NCBI RefSeq assembly: GCF_026241895.1
Contig: NZ_JAPJIV010000008.1
Coordinates: 177,451-241,450 of the forward strand
DNA: 64,000 bases
Origin: Pseudomonas sp. RIT-562
GTDB taxonomy: Bacteria > Pseudomonadota > Gammaproteobacteria > Pseudomonadales > Pseudomonadaceae
Direction: 5' to 3'
Positions 43,972 through 52,728 of this stretch are shown piece by piece (the first letter of the stretch is position 1; each line of letters begins with the position of its first letter). Both the position numbers and the translations under genes were made by a program. The notes below the pieces were generated by a model. The model worked only from the letters and a program-made list of their open reading frames with translations, was not told the origin of the DNA and made no database searches.

Positions 43972-44074
43972 GGAGAAACTCCCTGCGTGAATAAGTGATG
44001 GGCCCAGTATTGAGCACCTGGCCCTCGGGAAACAGGCGTCGCCGCCCAAATCACTCTTGCGCTGGAGTCACGAA

Positions 44075-44986
44075 TCAACCGTTGAACTGCGCATCAGCGT
44101 AGGCCGCCAGTTTCTTCTGGATGAAGTCGAGAAAGCATTGAATGCGCAGGGCGAGCTGCGAGTTGCGGTAGTACACCGCGTTGATCGGCTGGCGATATCC
44201 GCTGTTGAAGTCCTCCAGCAACACCTGCAGGCGACCGGCGCGAATGTCTTCGATGGTCATGAAGTGCGACAGGCAAGCGATGCCCTGGCCCTCCAGCGCC
44301 AGATGGCGAATCGTCTCACCGCTGGAGGCGCCGATGCTCGCCTGGATTGGCCAGCGGTCGCCATGGACGTGGCGCAACGGCCACTGGTTGAGGCCCTCGT
44401 TATGGGTGAAGCCGAGCAAGGTGTGCGTACTCAGGTCCGCCACTGCCGCGGGTGCACCGTGCTGCTCCAGATACGCCGGGCTGGCGACTATGTGCAGCGG
44501 GCTGCAACCCAGGGAGCGTGCGTGCAGCGTCGAGTCGGCGAGAGTGCCGATGCGGATGGCGATGTCGGTGCTTTGTTCCAGCAGGTCAATGATCAGGTCG
44601 TTGCTGTTGAGTTCGAGCTGGATCTCCGGATAGAGCCGACGGAACTCGTCGATGTACGGCACGATAGCGTGCAGCATGAAGGGCGCTGCCGCATTGATCC
44701 GCAAGCGCCCCGATGGCGTTTGCTGGCGGGAGGTGAGGCGTTCTTCGAGTTGATCCATCTGGTCGAGAATCAGCTTGGCCTGATCGAAGAAATACTTGCC
44801 CTCTTCCGTCAGGTCCATGCGTCGAGTGGTGCGATTGATCAGAGTGGTCTCGAGCTTGGCCTCCAGTCGTGACAACGTGCGACTGACTGCCGACGGCGTT
44901 TGCCCGACCTGCTCGGCGGCAGCGGAGATCGATCCGCATTCAATCACGCAGACGAAAATCTGCAGTTCATCGGATCTGGCTTTCAC
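44075..44986 (-). CDS. LysR-family transcriptional regulator
   Basis: This 303-residue protein has the winged helix-turn-helix in residues 1-60 (ELQIFVCVIECGSISAAAEQVGQTPSAVSRTLSRLEAKL) and an effector domain at about 90-300. The segment TTRRMDLTEEGKYFFDQAK is typical of the CrgA/DsdC-like branch. It lies 103 bp upstream of the epimerase-type gene on the same strand, so it could regulate or be co-transcribed with it. Confidence 0.93.
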   Translation of the reverse strand: MKARSDELQIFVCVIECGSISAAAEQVGQTPSAVSRTLSRLEAKLETTLINRTTRRMDLTEEGKYFFDQAKLILDQMDQLEERLTSRQQTPSGRLRINAAAPFMLHAIVPYIDEFRRLYPEIQLELNSNDLIIDLLEQSTDIAIRIGTLADSTLHARSLGCSPLHIVASPAYLEQHGAPAAVADLSTHTLLGFTHNEGLNQWPLRHVHGDRWPIQASIGASSGETIRHLALEGQGIACLSHFMTIEDIRAGRLQVLLEDFNSGYRQPINAVYYRNSQLALRIQCFLDFIQKKLAAYADAQFNG

Positions 44987-45015
44987 GGGTGTCCCTTATC
45001 GATGGCACAGCTTTC

Positions 45016-45083
45016 TGTAGGAGCGCGGCTTGCCGGCGATTGCGCGCCTGAGGACGCCATCGCCGGCAAGCCGGGCTCCTACG
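45016..45083. repeat. inverted pair of REP sequences
   Basis: TGTAGGAGCGCGGCTTGCCG... (45016-45040) and ATCGCCGGCAAGCCGGGCTC... (45059-45083) form an inverted pair with an 18-bp spacer, in the gap between the LysR gene start and the TauE/SafE gene end. Confidence 0.85.
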
Positions 45084-45198
45084 ACTGGAGTATCGATAGT
45101 AGCCGAGCCTCATGCCCTCAAAGAAGTCGGTTGCGTCAGCTGCGGGGCATTTCAGGTCAGCGACAACGTATGTGAGGACATCTGCTGATGAGTAACCG

Positions 45199-45963
45199 CT
45201 AGCCGCTGATCAGCAAGTGGCCGCCCAGCAGGCCGAGGCCGACGAAAAACACGCGCTTGAAAACTGTGGCGCTGATGCGCTGGCGTAGCCATTGCCCCAG
45301 CAGCATACCGGCCACCGCCGGGATCAGCGCCAGCAGCGATGCGCCCAGTTCGCCGCCCCCCAGGGCGCCTCGCCAGAACAGGCCGGCGGCCAGGGCCAGG
45401 GTCGAGACCGTGAATGACAGGCCCAGCGCCTGCACCAACTGATCTTTGCTCAGGTCCAGCGCCTGCAGATAGGGCACCGCCGGAATCACGAACACGCCCG
45501 TGGCCGAGGTGATCACTCCCGTCAACACGCCGCACAGCGGGCCGAGCCAGCGTTCAGCGCGGCTGCCAATCTGCAGGGTGGGCAGGAACAAGCCGCTCAA
45601 CGCGTACAGCAGCAATGCGGCGCCCAGTCCTCGTACCACCCAATGTCCACCCGCCATGCCGAGCCACAGTGTGCCCGCTGCTGTGCCGAGGAAAATCGCC
45701 AGGAGCATGGGCCACAAGCGCCTGGCGAGCTCCCGCAGATGCCCGCCAAATGCCAGCTGCCAGAGGTTGGTCAATGTCGCAGGGATGATCAGAAGCGCAG
45801 CAGCCTGCGCTGGAGCCATAGCCAGGCCGAGCAAGCCCATGGCGATGGTTGGGAGGCCCAAGCCGATTATCCCCTTGATCATCCCGGCCAGCAGGAAGGT
45901 GGCGATGACCAGGATTGACAGGGCAAGGCCCAGATTTTGATAGAACGCAGTCAGGGTATTCAT
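45199..45963 (-). CDS. TauE/SafE-family membrane permease
   Basis: This 254-residue protein has about eight hydrophobic helices in two halves, each beginning with the family pattern (MIKGIIGLGLPTIAMGLLGLAM and LCGVLTGVITSATGVFVIPAVPYLQAL). TauE/SafE proteins export sulfite, sulfoacetate or related organic anions. The start ATG at 45963 is the only good one. It diverges from the LysR gene at 46177, which probably controls it. Confidence 0.92.
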   Translation of the reverse strand: MNTLTAFYQNLGLALSILVIATFLLAGMIKGIIGLGLPTIAMGLLGLAMAPAQAAALLIIPATLTNLWQLAFGGHLRELARRLWPMLLAIFLGTAAGTLWLGMAGGHWVVRGLGAALLLYALSGLFLPTLQIGSRAERWLGPLCGVLTGVITSATGVFVIPAVPYLQALDLSKDQLVQALGLSFTVSTLALAAGLFWRGALGGGELGASLLALIPAVAGMLLGQWLRQRISATVFKRVFFVGLGLLGGHLLISG

Positions 45964-46066
45964 GGGGGTATCGTGGGGCTGTGCTGGGGGTTTGGAAAGC
46001 TGGCTTATACTGATGGTGCCTCTTGTTTTGACTGAGGCTTAATACTGGGTAGTGGCTAGCGACGCT

Positions 46067-46137
46067 ATCGCGAGCAGGCTCACTCCTACAGGAACTGGTG
46101 CGATGCTCACCCCTGTAGGAGTGAGCCTGCTCGCGAT
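46067..46137. repeat. inverted pair of REP sequences
   Basis: ATCGCGAGCAGGCTCACTCC... (46067-46090) and its inverted partner (46114-46137) sit in the divergent promoter gap of the TauE/SafE and LysR genes. REP pairs are more often found past gene ends, so this position is notable. Confidence 0.85.
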
Positions 46138-46176
46138 GGCGTCAGAGATGACCATACATTTTTCGAGGCAAACACC

Positions 46177-47061
46177 ATGCACTTCGACCTCACCGACCTG
46201 CGCCTCTACCTGAACATCCTCGACAGCGGCAACATCACCGCCGGCGCTGCCCGCAGCCATTTGTCCCTGGCGGCGGCGAGTGCGCGGATTCGGGCGATGG
46301 AGGCATCCCTGGGAGTGGATTTCCTGCTGCGCGGCCGCCGCGGGGTCACTCCCACCGCTGCCGGCAAAGCCTTGGCGCAACACGCCCGGCTTCTGCTGCA
46401 ACAGGCCGAGCGCCTGCAACAGGACATGGCTGACTACGCCAAGGGCGTCAAGGGGCAGGTCCGGCTGCTCTGCAACACCACGGCCATGAGTGAGTACCTG
46501 CCGGAGTTGCTCGCAGACTTTCTGCTGCACCATCCCAACCTGGACATCGACCTGCAGGAACTGCCGAGTTCACGCATCACCCACGCGCTTCGCCAGGGCG
46601 CAGCAGATCTGGGGATTGTCTCGGATGCGGTGGACAGCACCGAGCTGCAAACCCGGCCCTTTCGCGACGATCCACTGGTCTTGGTCATGCCCCGCGAGCA
46701 CCCACTGGCGAATCGCGGTTCGCTGAGTTTCAGCGACACTCTGGTTCACGACTTTGTTGGCTTGAACAGCAACAGCGCACTGGCGATTTACCTGGAAGAA
46801 CAGGCCTTGCATATCGGCGCCCGCCTGCAGATTCGCATTCGCGCCGATGGCTTTGATGCAGCCCTGCGCATGGTCGCTCGTGGAGCCGGCCTGGCCATCG
46901 TGCCGCAGGCGGCAGTGGAGCGCTGGGCCGGTAATCGCGCGTTCCACAGCATCGCCCTGGCCGAACCTTGGGCGCAGCGCAAATTGCTCCTGTGTGCCCG
47001 CGATTTCGCGCAACTGCCCAGCTATGCGAGGGCATTGCTGCATGCCTTGACTCTCCCCTGA
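46177..47061 (+). CDS. LysR-family transcriptional regulator
   Basis: This 294-residue protein has the helix-turn-helix at residues 1-60 (DLTDLRLYLNILDSGNITAGAARSHLSL) and a substrate-binding domain (about 90-290). It diverges from the TauE/SafE permease gene and precedes the NAD(P)H oxidoreductase gene by 45 bp. It is a candidate regulator of the permease. Confidence 0.93.
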   Translation: MHFDLTDLRLYLNILDSGNITAGAARSHLSLAAASARIRAMEASLGVDFLLRGRRGVTPTAAGKALAQHARLLLQQAERLQQDMADYAKGVKGQVRLLCNTTAMSEYLPELLADFLLHHPNLDIDLQELPSSRITHALRQGAADLGIVSDAVDSTELQTRPFRDDPLVLVMPREHPLANRGSLSFSDTLVHDFVGLNSNSALAIYLEEQALHIGARLQIRIRADGFDAALRMVARGAGLAIVPQAAVERWAGNRAFHSIALAEPWAQRKLLLCARDFAQLPSYARALLHALTLP

Positions 47062-47106
47062 AGGGCAGACTTTACCCTTGGGCTTTCCTCCTCAAGGACA
47101 GCCAAC

Positions 47107-47682
47107 ATGGGTAAAAGAATTCTGGTGATTCTCGGCCATCCTTCGAGCAGCAGTTTTTGCGCCGCTTTGGTCGAGCGCTACACTCAGTCTGCTCTTCGCG
47201 CCGGGCATGAAGTGCGCCAACTGTTTCTGGGCCAGCTGGCGTTCGATCCGGTATTGCGTGAAGGCTACCAACAGGTGCAGCCGCTGGAAGTCGACCTGAT
47301 CCAAGCCCAGGCGGATGTCTTGTGGGCCGAGCAACTGACGCTGGTGTTCCCGATCTGGTGGGGTGGGATTCCAGCCTTGCTCAAGGGCTTTTTCGACCGG
47401 GTATTTCTCCCCGGTTTCGCCTTCAAGTACCGCAAAGGCAAAGCGTTCCCCGACAAACTTCTGCACGGTCGCAGCGCGCATCTGCTGGTGACCATGGATA
47501 CACCGCCCTGGTATTACCGCTGGTTCTACCGCATGCCCGGCTTGCATCAAATGCGCAAGACCACCCTGGAATTCTGCGGCATCAAACCCACCAGGACCCT
47601 GACCTTCGGCCCCATCCTCGACTCCAGTGATACACAGCGCGAGCGATGGTTGCAGCAAGCCGAGGCTATCGCCAGCCACTGA
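47107..47682 (+). CDS. NAD(P)H-dependent flavodoxin-fold oxidoreductase
   Basis: This 191-residue protein has the flavodoxin_2-type FMN-binding start ILVILGHPSSSSFCAALVERY, and FPIWWGGIPALLKGFFDRVFLPGFAFKY, the family's conserved active-site stretch (as in quinone reductases and the KefF/MdaB proteins). It reduces quinones or nitro/azo compounds using NAD(P)H (family knowledge). It is followed 41 bp later by a MerR-type regulator on the same strand, which may sense the same stress. Confidence 0.92.
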   Translation: MGKRILVILGHPSSSSFCAALVERYTQSALRAGHEVRQLFLGQLAFDPVLREGYQQVQPLEVDLIQAQADVLWAEQLTLVFPIWWGGIPALLKGFFDRVFLPGFAFKYRKGKAFPDKLLHGRSAHLLVTMDTPPWYYRWFYRMPGLHQMRKTTLEFCGIKPTRTLTFGPILDSSDTQRERWLQQAEAIASH

Positions 47683-47723
47683 GTGTGCCGATAATGCCCA
47701 AAGCTCATTAAAGGGAATTATTG

Positions 47724-48095
47724 ATGTACATCGGCCAGGCTGCGCAACGCTCCGGAACCACGATTAAAAGCATCCGCCATTACGAGGCGATCGGCTTGCT
47801 GCCGATCGCCGAGCGCCTAGGCAAATATCGCGTATATGACCAGCAAAGCGTCGAACTGCTGATCTTTATCAAATGCGCCCAGCAGCTGGGTTTTCGCCTC
47901 AAGGAGCTGCAGGCAATTTTCGCCGGTCATCAGGGCAGCCAGGTACCGTGGGAGTTGGCCCATCAGGCCATTGCGACGAAAAAGCAGGAGATCAGCGACC
48001 GCATGGCTGTGCTGGCGCGACAACACGCGCAGCTGGTCGAATTCGAGCAGAGCATCGAACAGGCCCAGCGCGCTTGCCCGCTTGCAACTCTATAG
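47724..48095 (+). CDS. MerR-family transcriptional regulator
   Basis: The protein has 123 residues from ATG 47724, seven bases after AAGGGA. The DNA-binding domain is at residues 1-70 (YIGQAAQRSGTTIKSIRHYEAIGLL and KYRVYDQQSVELLIFIKCAQQLGF), and a dimerisation helix follows. There is only one Cys near the C-terminus (QRACPLATL), so no clear metal site is seen. Its position after the oxidoreductase gene suggests control of that gene. Confidence 0.92.
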   Translation: MYIGQAAQRSGTTIKSIRHYEAIGLLPIAERLGKYRVYDQQSVELLIFIKCAQQLGFRLKELQAIFAGHQGSQVPWELAHQAIATKKQEISDRMAVLARQHAQLVEFEQSIEQAQRACPLATL

Positions 48096-48201
48096 GCGCC
48101 TGCGCGTTTCTGGACACTCCGATGTCGAGCACAGACAACTCGCCGCATCGCGGGCGCTATAGGGTGCGACTTCGTTCTTGCATCCATTGCCTGGAGTCCA
48201 C

Positions 48202-48546
48202 ATGACCGCACCTATTACCGTTCTTCGCGACACCCATCCCCTGCCGGTACTCGACGCCTGCAAATGGGAAAAGCTCGAAGGCGATCCACACACCGTCAAC
48301 CTCAACGCCTACACCAGTGAAGACGGCAGCAAGATCATGGGCACATGGATCTGCACGCCGGGCAAATGGTATGTGGAATACGTGAAGTGGGAGTACTGCC
48401 ATTTCCAGGAAGGCTACTGCGTGATCACCCCGGAAGGCATGGCGCCGATCCATCTGCGTGCGGGTGACATCTTTGTCGTAGAGCCGGGGATGAAAGGTAC
48501 GTGGGAAGTGGTCGAGACCGTGCGCAAGTATTTTGTGTTTGCCTGA
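48202..48546 (+). CDS. cupin-fold protein
   Basis: The protein has 114 residues from ATG 48202 (GGAG five bases upstream). The segment GTWICTPGKWYVEYVKWEYCHFQEGYCVITPEG, followed by HLRAGDIFVVEPGMKGTWEVVE, is typical of the DUF861/cupin_3 type, (S)-ureidoglycine aminohydrolase-like. Metal-binding residues are only partly kept, so catalysis is uncertain. Small cupins of this type are common in Pseudomonas and their role is unknown. A terminator follows the stop. Confidence 0.88.
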   Translation: MTAPITVLRDTHPLPVLDACKWEKLEGDPHTVNLNAYTSEDGSKIMGTWICTPGKWYVEYVKWEYCHFQEGYCVITPEGMAPIHLRAGDIFVVEPGMKGTWEVVETVRKYFVFA

Positions 48547-48554
48547 TACGAAAA

Positions 48555-48585
48555 AACGGGAGATCACCCGACATGATCTCCCGTT
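48555..48585. terminator. 12-bp hairpin terminator between cupin gene and mmsB
   Basis: AACGGGAGATCA (48555-48566) pairs exactly with TGATCTCCCGTT (48574-48585). Six A lie at its left (48551-48556), giving a U-run for minus-strand transcripts from mmsAB. For the plus-strand cupin gene the T-run is weak. Confidence 0.75.
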
Positions 48586-48597
48586 ACTTACGTTGCC

Positions 48598-48686
48598 TGT
48601 AGGAGCGAGCCTGCTCGCGATTGCGGTGGGTCAATCGCCATCAAGTCGACTGTAACGACTTCATCGCGAGCAGGCTCACTCCTACA
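48598..48686. repeat. inverted pair of REP sequences
   Basis: TGTAGGAGCGAGCCTGCTCG... (48598-48621) and ATCGCGAGCAGGCTCACTCC... (48663-48686) form an inverted pair with a 41-bp spacer between the convergent cupin gene and mmsB. Confidence 0.85.
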
Positions 48687-48700
48687 GATTTCCTGCCCTA

Positions 48701-49588
48701 TTACTGGGGTTTGCGATAGCTGTTGATGATCGCCGAGAAGTCCTTGCCACCCTCCCCGCGCAGGCTCATCGCCTGATACAACTGCTGCGCCACTGCGCCC
48801 AGTACCACCGGCTGGTGCGCCTGACGGGCCGCTTCAGTCGCCAGTCCCAGATCCTTGAGCATCAGTTCGGCGCCGAAGCCGCCGGTATATCCACGCGAGG
48901 CCGGGGCGGTCTCGACGATGCCCGGCCACGGGTTGTACATCTCCGAACTCCAGCAGCGCCCGGTCGAACTGTTGATGATCCCGGCCAGCACGCCGGTGTC
49001 GATACCCAGGGCATCGCCCAAAGCCATGGCTTCGCTGACGCCGACCATGGAAATCCCCAGTAGCAGGTTGTTGCAGATCTTGGCGATCTGCCCGGTGCCG
49101 ACTTCGCCGCAATGCACGATATTGCGGCCCATTTGCGCCAGTACCGGCTGCAGTGTGGCGAACAGCTCGGGAGTGGCACCGACCATGAAGGTCAGGGTGC
49201 CTGCAGCCGCGCCACCGGTGCCGCCGGACACTGGCGCGTCGGCCATGGCCACGCCCTGTTTGGCCGCAGCGCTGGCTACTTCACGCGCGGTTTGTGGATC
49301 GATGGTGCTGCAATCCACTGCCGGGACGCCTTTGCCAATACCGGCGAGCACACCGTCTTCACCCAACCAGACACTGCGCACATGCACGGCGGCCGGCAGC
49401 ATCGTAATCACCAGCTCGGCACCTTGCGCCGCCTCACGGGCGGTCGGGCTGATACTGCCGCCCAGCTGCTCAAGCTCCGCGAGCACGGTGGTATTGAGGT
49501 CGACCAGCTTCAGGTCATGACCGGCCTTGATCAGGTTGCGCGCCATTGGCGCGCCCATGTTACCCAGACCGATAAATGCGATTTTCAT
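48701..49588 (-). CDS. mmsB: 3-hydroxyisobutyrate dehydrogenase
   Basis: This 295-residue protein has an N-terminal NAD-binding motif AFIGLGNMGAPMARNL and the family's GxxGxGxxxKxxNN-type region (GTGQIAKICNNLLLGISM), with catalytic Lys in that segment. It oxidises 3-hydroxyisobutyrate to methylmalonate semialdehyde in valine breakdown. It lies 10 bp after mmsA on the same strand, as in other pseudomonads. Confidence 0.95.
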   Translation of the reverse strand: MKIAFIGLGNMGAPMARNLIKAGHDLKLVDLNTTVLAELEQLGGSISPTAREAAQGAELVITMLPAAVHVRSVWLGEDGVLAGIGKGVPAVDCSTIDPQTAREVASAAAKQGVAMADAPVSGGTGGAAAGTLTFMVGATPELFATLQPVLAQMGRNIVHCGEVGTGQIAKICNNLLLGISMVGVSEAMALGDALGIDTGVLAGIINSSTGRCWSSEMYNPWPGIVETAPASRGYTGGFGAELMLKDLGLATEAARQAHQPVVLGAVAQQLYQAMSLRGEGGKDFSAIINSYRKPQ

Positions 49589-49598
49589 GTACCGCTCC

Positions 49599-51125
49599 TT
49601 AGCGCAAGTTGATGGTGGTGTTCACACCGTCGTTGACGCTGTTGTCATCGAACCAGCGACTGGTGACAGTCTTGGTCTGAGTGTAGAACTGCACCACTTG
49701 CTTGCCATACGGGCCGAGGTCGCCGAGTTTCGAACCGCGTGAACCGGTGAAGCTGAAGAACGGCACAGGTACCGGAATCGGAATGTTGATGCCGACCTGG
49801 CCGACGTCGATTTCGTTCTGGAATTTACGCGCCGCCGCGCCGCTTTGGGTGAACAGGCCAGTGCCGTTACCAAAGGGGTTGGCGTTGACCAGGGCGATGG
49901 CCTCGTCGAGCGTATTGACCTCCAGCACCACCAGTACCGGGCCGAAGATTTCCTGGGTGTAGATCTGCATGTCGGTGGTCACCCCGGAAAACAGGGTTGG
50001 GCCAACGAAGTTGCCTTGCTCATAGCCGGCGACACTGATGTCGCGCCCGTCCAATTCCAGCTTGGCACCTTCCTTGATGCCGCTTTCGATCAGCTCGATG
50101 ATGCGCGCCTTGGCCCGCTTGGAAATCACCGGCCCGACGTCGGTGCCCGGCTCGCTGCCGGCATTGACCTTGAGTTTCTGCGCCAGTGCTTTCAGGTCCG
50201 GCAGCCATTGCTTGGCCGCGCCTACCAGCACCACCACCGAAGTGGCCATGCAACGCTGGCCCGCCGCGCCAAAACCGGCGCCAACCAGTGCATTCAGCGC
50301 CTGTTCGCGGTTAGCGTCCGGCAGCACCACGGCGTGGTTCTTCGCGCCCATCATCGACTGCACACGCTTGCCGTGTTTGCCCGCCAGGTCGTAGACGTGA
50401 GTGCCCACTGCAGTCGAACCAACGAAGGACACCGCCTTGATGTCCTTGTGGGTGCAGAGCGCGTCCACCACATCCTTGCCGCCGTGCACCACGTTGAGCA
50501 CACCCGCTGGAACGCCCGCCTCAATCGCCAGTTCCACCAGCAGCATGGTCGACAGCGGATCCTGTTCCGAAGGTTTCAGTACGAAGGTGTTGCCGCAGGC
50601 AATGGCCATCGGGAACATCCACAGCGGAATCATCGCCGGGAAGTTGAACGGGGTGATGCCAGCGCACACGCCGATTGGCTGGCGCAGGGTGTAGGTGTCG
50701 ACGCCGCTGGCGACGTTCTCGGCGAACTCGCCCATCTGCAGGGTACCGATGGAGCAGGCATGCTCGACCACTTCCAGGCCACGGAAAATATCGCCTTCAG
50801 CGTCGGCAATGGTTTTGCCTTGCTCGTTGCTCAGTACCACGGCAATGCGCTTGGAGTGCTCGCGGATCAATGCCTGGAGCTTGAGCATGATGCGCATGCG
50901 CGCGCCGATCGGCGTCAGCTTCCAGGTCTGGAATGCGCGATGGGCTGCGTCGATGGCCGCGTCGACTTCCGCCGCCGTGGCAAACGGAACCTTCGCGAGC
51001 ACTTGCTGGGTCGCCGGATTGACGATGTCGTGCCACTCGGTGGACTGCGACTCGACCCACTCGCCGTTGATCAACAGCTTGACCTTCTGCACGGTGGTTT
51101 CGTTGGGCGTGAGCGATGCGTTCAT
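49599..51125 (-). CDS. mmsA: methylmalonate-semialdehyde dehydrogenase (CoA-acylating)
   Basis: This 508-residue aldehyde dehydrogenase has [46 protein letters not shown] and the catalytic Cys in [12 protein letters not shown], all typical of MmsA. It converts methylmalonate semialdehyde to propionyl-CoA in valine (and thymine) catabolism. It is the first gene of the mmsAB pair, divergent to a LysR regulator. In P. aeruginosa the known regulator MmsR is of the AraC type, so the regulator here differs. Confidence 0.95.
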   Translation of the reverse strand: MNASLTPNETTVQKVKLLINGEWVESQSTEWHDIVNPATQQVLAKVPFATAAEVDAAIDAAHRAFQTWKLTPIGARMRIMLKLQALIREHSKRIAVVLSNEQGKTIADAEGDIFRGLEVVEHACSIGTLQMGEFAENVASGVDTYTLRQPIGVCAGITPFNFPAMIPLWMFPMAIACGNTFVLKPSEQDPLSTMLLVELAIEAGVPAGVLNVVHGGKDVVDALCTHKDIKAVSFVGSTAVGTHVYDLAGKHGKRVQSMMGAKNHAVVLPDANREQALNALVGAGFGAAGQRCMATSVVVLVGAAKQWLPDLKALAQKLKVNAGSEPGTDVGPVISKRAKARIIELIESGIKEGAKLELDGRDISVAGYEQGNFVGPTLFSGVTTDMQIYTQEIFGPVLVVLEVNTLDEAIALVNANPFGNGTGLFTQSGAAARKFQNEIDVGQVGINIPIPVPVPFFSFTGSRGSKLGDLGPYGKQVVQFYTQTKTVTSRWFDDNSVNDGVNTTINLR

Positions 51126-51274
51126 GTTGGGTCTCCTGGACTTGTTGTTATCAGGGAGCCAAGGCGAGAAAGTCGCCTTGAGATGAGGCGTGTGTCGCGA
51201 ATTGGTTGTCGGACGGTTTTTGGAGTATAGATGTGCAAACTTCTAATAAGAACGCACATAAAAGCCGGTCCAAC

Positions 51275-52222
51275 ATGCAAAAAAACATCACGTCTCTAGG
51301 TTCGCTGAATTGGGATGACCTCAAGTTTTTCCTTGAAGTCGCCCGCACCCGCAAGGCCAGCACCGCCGCCAAACGCCTGGCGGTCGACTACACCACGGTG
51401 TCGAGACGCATCAGCTCGCTGGAAACGGCGCTGGGCACCCTGCTGTTCGAAAAATCCCGGACCAGCGGCTTTGTCCTGACAGCCGAAGGTCAACGACTGT
51501 TGGGTTATGCCGAGTCGATCGAAAGCACGCTGCACATGGCCTGCGAGCAGGTGTCCGGTTCGGGCGTGGCGTTATCCGGGCATGTGCGCATGGGCTGTAC
51601 CGAAGGCTTCGGCAGCTTTTTCATCACCCCGCAGTTGAGCCATTTCGTCGATGCCTATCCCGCGATCTCGGTGGATATCCTGCCGCTGCCGCACTTCATC
51701 AGCCTGTCCAAGCGCGAGGCCGACATCGTCATCGCCCTGGAGCGCCCGGAGCACGGCCCGTACGTGTGCTGCAAACTGTGTGACTACCGATTGCAGCTGT
51801 ACGCGACCCAGGACTACCTCGACCAACACGCACCCATCCGCCGCCCGAGCGACCTGGCCAAGCATGCGTTCATCAGTTATGTGGATGACCTGGCCTTCAG
51901 CTCGGAGCTGTTGTACCTGGCCAACGTGCTGCCCGGCGCCAGCGCCAACCTGCGCAGCACCAGCGTGATCGCGCAGTTTGTCGCCGCGCAGCAGGGCCGC
52001 TCGCTGGCGATCCTGCCGTGCTTCCTGGCGGCCCAGGATGCGCGGCTGCTGCCGGTACTGCCGGAAGAGATCAACATCACCCGGCAGTTCTGGATGTACT
52101 GCCGGGAGGACCTGAGGAAGCTCAAGCGGATCACCTTGCTGTGGGATTACATCCGCGCGGTGACCGAGCAGAATCAGGCCCTGTTGATGGGTGAGAGTCG
52201 CGCGATGTTGTTCGCCGATTAG
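51275..52222 (+). CDS. LysR-family regulator divergent to mmsAB
   Basis: The protein has 315 residues from ATG 51275. The in-frame start at 51206 has no ribosome site. The helix-turn-helix spans residues 10-70 (NWDDLKFFLEVARTRKASTAAKRLAVDYTTVSRRISSLE), and the effector domain covers 95-300. The 149-bp gap to mmsA would hold the shared promoter region. Control of mmsAB is the natural hypothesis. The gene ends 4 bp inside the convergent yfiB. Confidence 0.92.
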   Translation: MQKNITSLGSLNWDDLKFFLEVARTRKASTAAKRLAVDYTTVSRRISSLETALGTLLFEKSRTSGFVLTAEGQRLLGYAESIESTLHMACEQVSGSGVALSGHVRMGCTEGFGSFFITPQLSHFVDAYPAISVDILPLPHFISLSKREADIVIALERPEHGPYVCCKLCDYRLQLYATQDYLDQHAPIRRPSDLAKHAFISYVDDLAFSSELLYLANVLPGASANLRSTSVIAQFVAAQQGRSLAILPCFLAAQDARLLPVLPEEINITRQFWMYCREDLRKLKRITLLWDYIRAVTEQNQALLMGESRAMLFAD

Positions 52223-52728
52223 TTGGCGGAGACCACGATCGACACCCGGCGGTTCTCGGTGCGGCCGCCGGCGGTGGAGTTGCTCGCCACGGGTACGCTG
52301 CTGCCGAGGCCACGCAGCTGGATGTTTTCTTCCTTGAAGCCGACGGTGTTCAGGACCATTGCCACGCTCTTGGCACGGCGCAGGGACAGCTGCTGGTTGT
52401 AGGCTTCCTTGCCGGATGCGTCGGTGTGGCCGTCGACTCGTAGTCGATCTATGCCCACGCCTTGCAACGCCTTGCCGATGCGCTGGACGATCTCGCTGCT
52501 GGGGCGATTGAGGCTGTCGTCGTCACTGCCGAACAGTACTTTGCCGGACAGGCCAAACGCCCAGCCTTCGTCGGTCAACTCGAACCCTTGTTGCTTCAGC
52601 ACGGCAATTTGCGCAGGTGTCAGGCCTTGTTGCGGGGCTGTCTGGCACCCGGTCAGGGCCAGTAGCGCCATGCACAGTGCAGCGGTGAGGAATCGCAGGG
52701 TTCGGTGGGTAAATGTGAACACGGACAT
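52219..52728 (-). CDS. yfiB: OmpA-like lipoprotein YfiB
   Basis: This 169-residue protein has a lipobox LALTGC with lipidated Cys 28, a short linker, and an OmpA_C peptidoglycan-binding domain (about 60-165; LRVDGHTDASGKEAYNQQLSLRRAKSV). In P. aeruginosa YfiB sequesters the periplasmic repressor YfiR at the outer membrane and so activates YfiN. It overlaps the yfiN stop by one base and is the last gene of yfiRNB. Confidence 0.94.
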   Translation of the reverse strand: MSVFTFTHRTLRFLTAALCMALLALTGCQTAPQQGLTPAQIAVLKQQGFELTDEGWAFGLSGKVLFGSDDDSLNRPSSEIVQRIGKALQGVGIDRLRVDGHTDASGKEAYNQQLSLRRAKSVAMVLNTVGFKEENIQLRGLGSSVPVASNSTAGGRTENRRVSIVVSAN

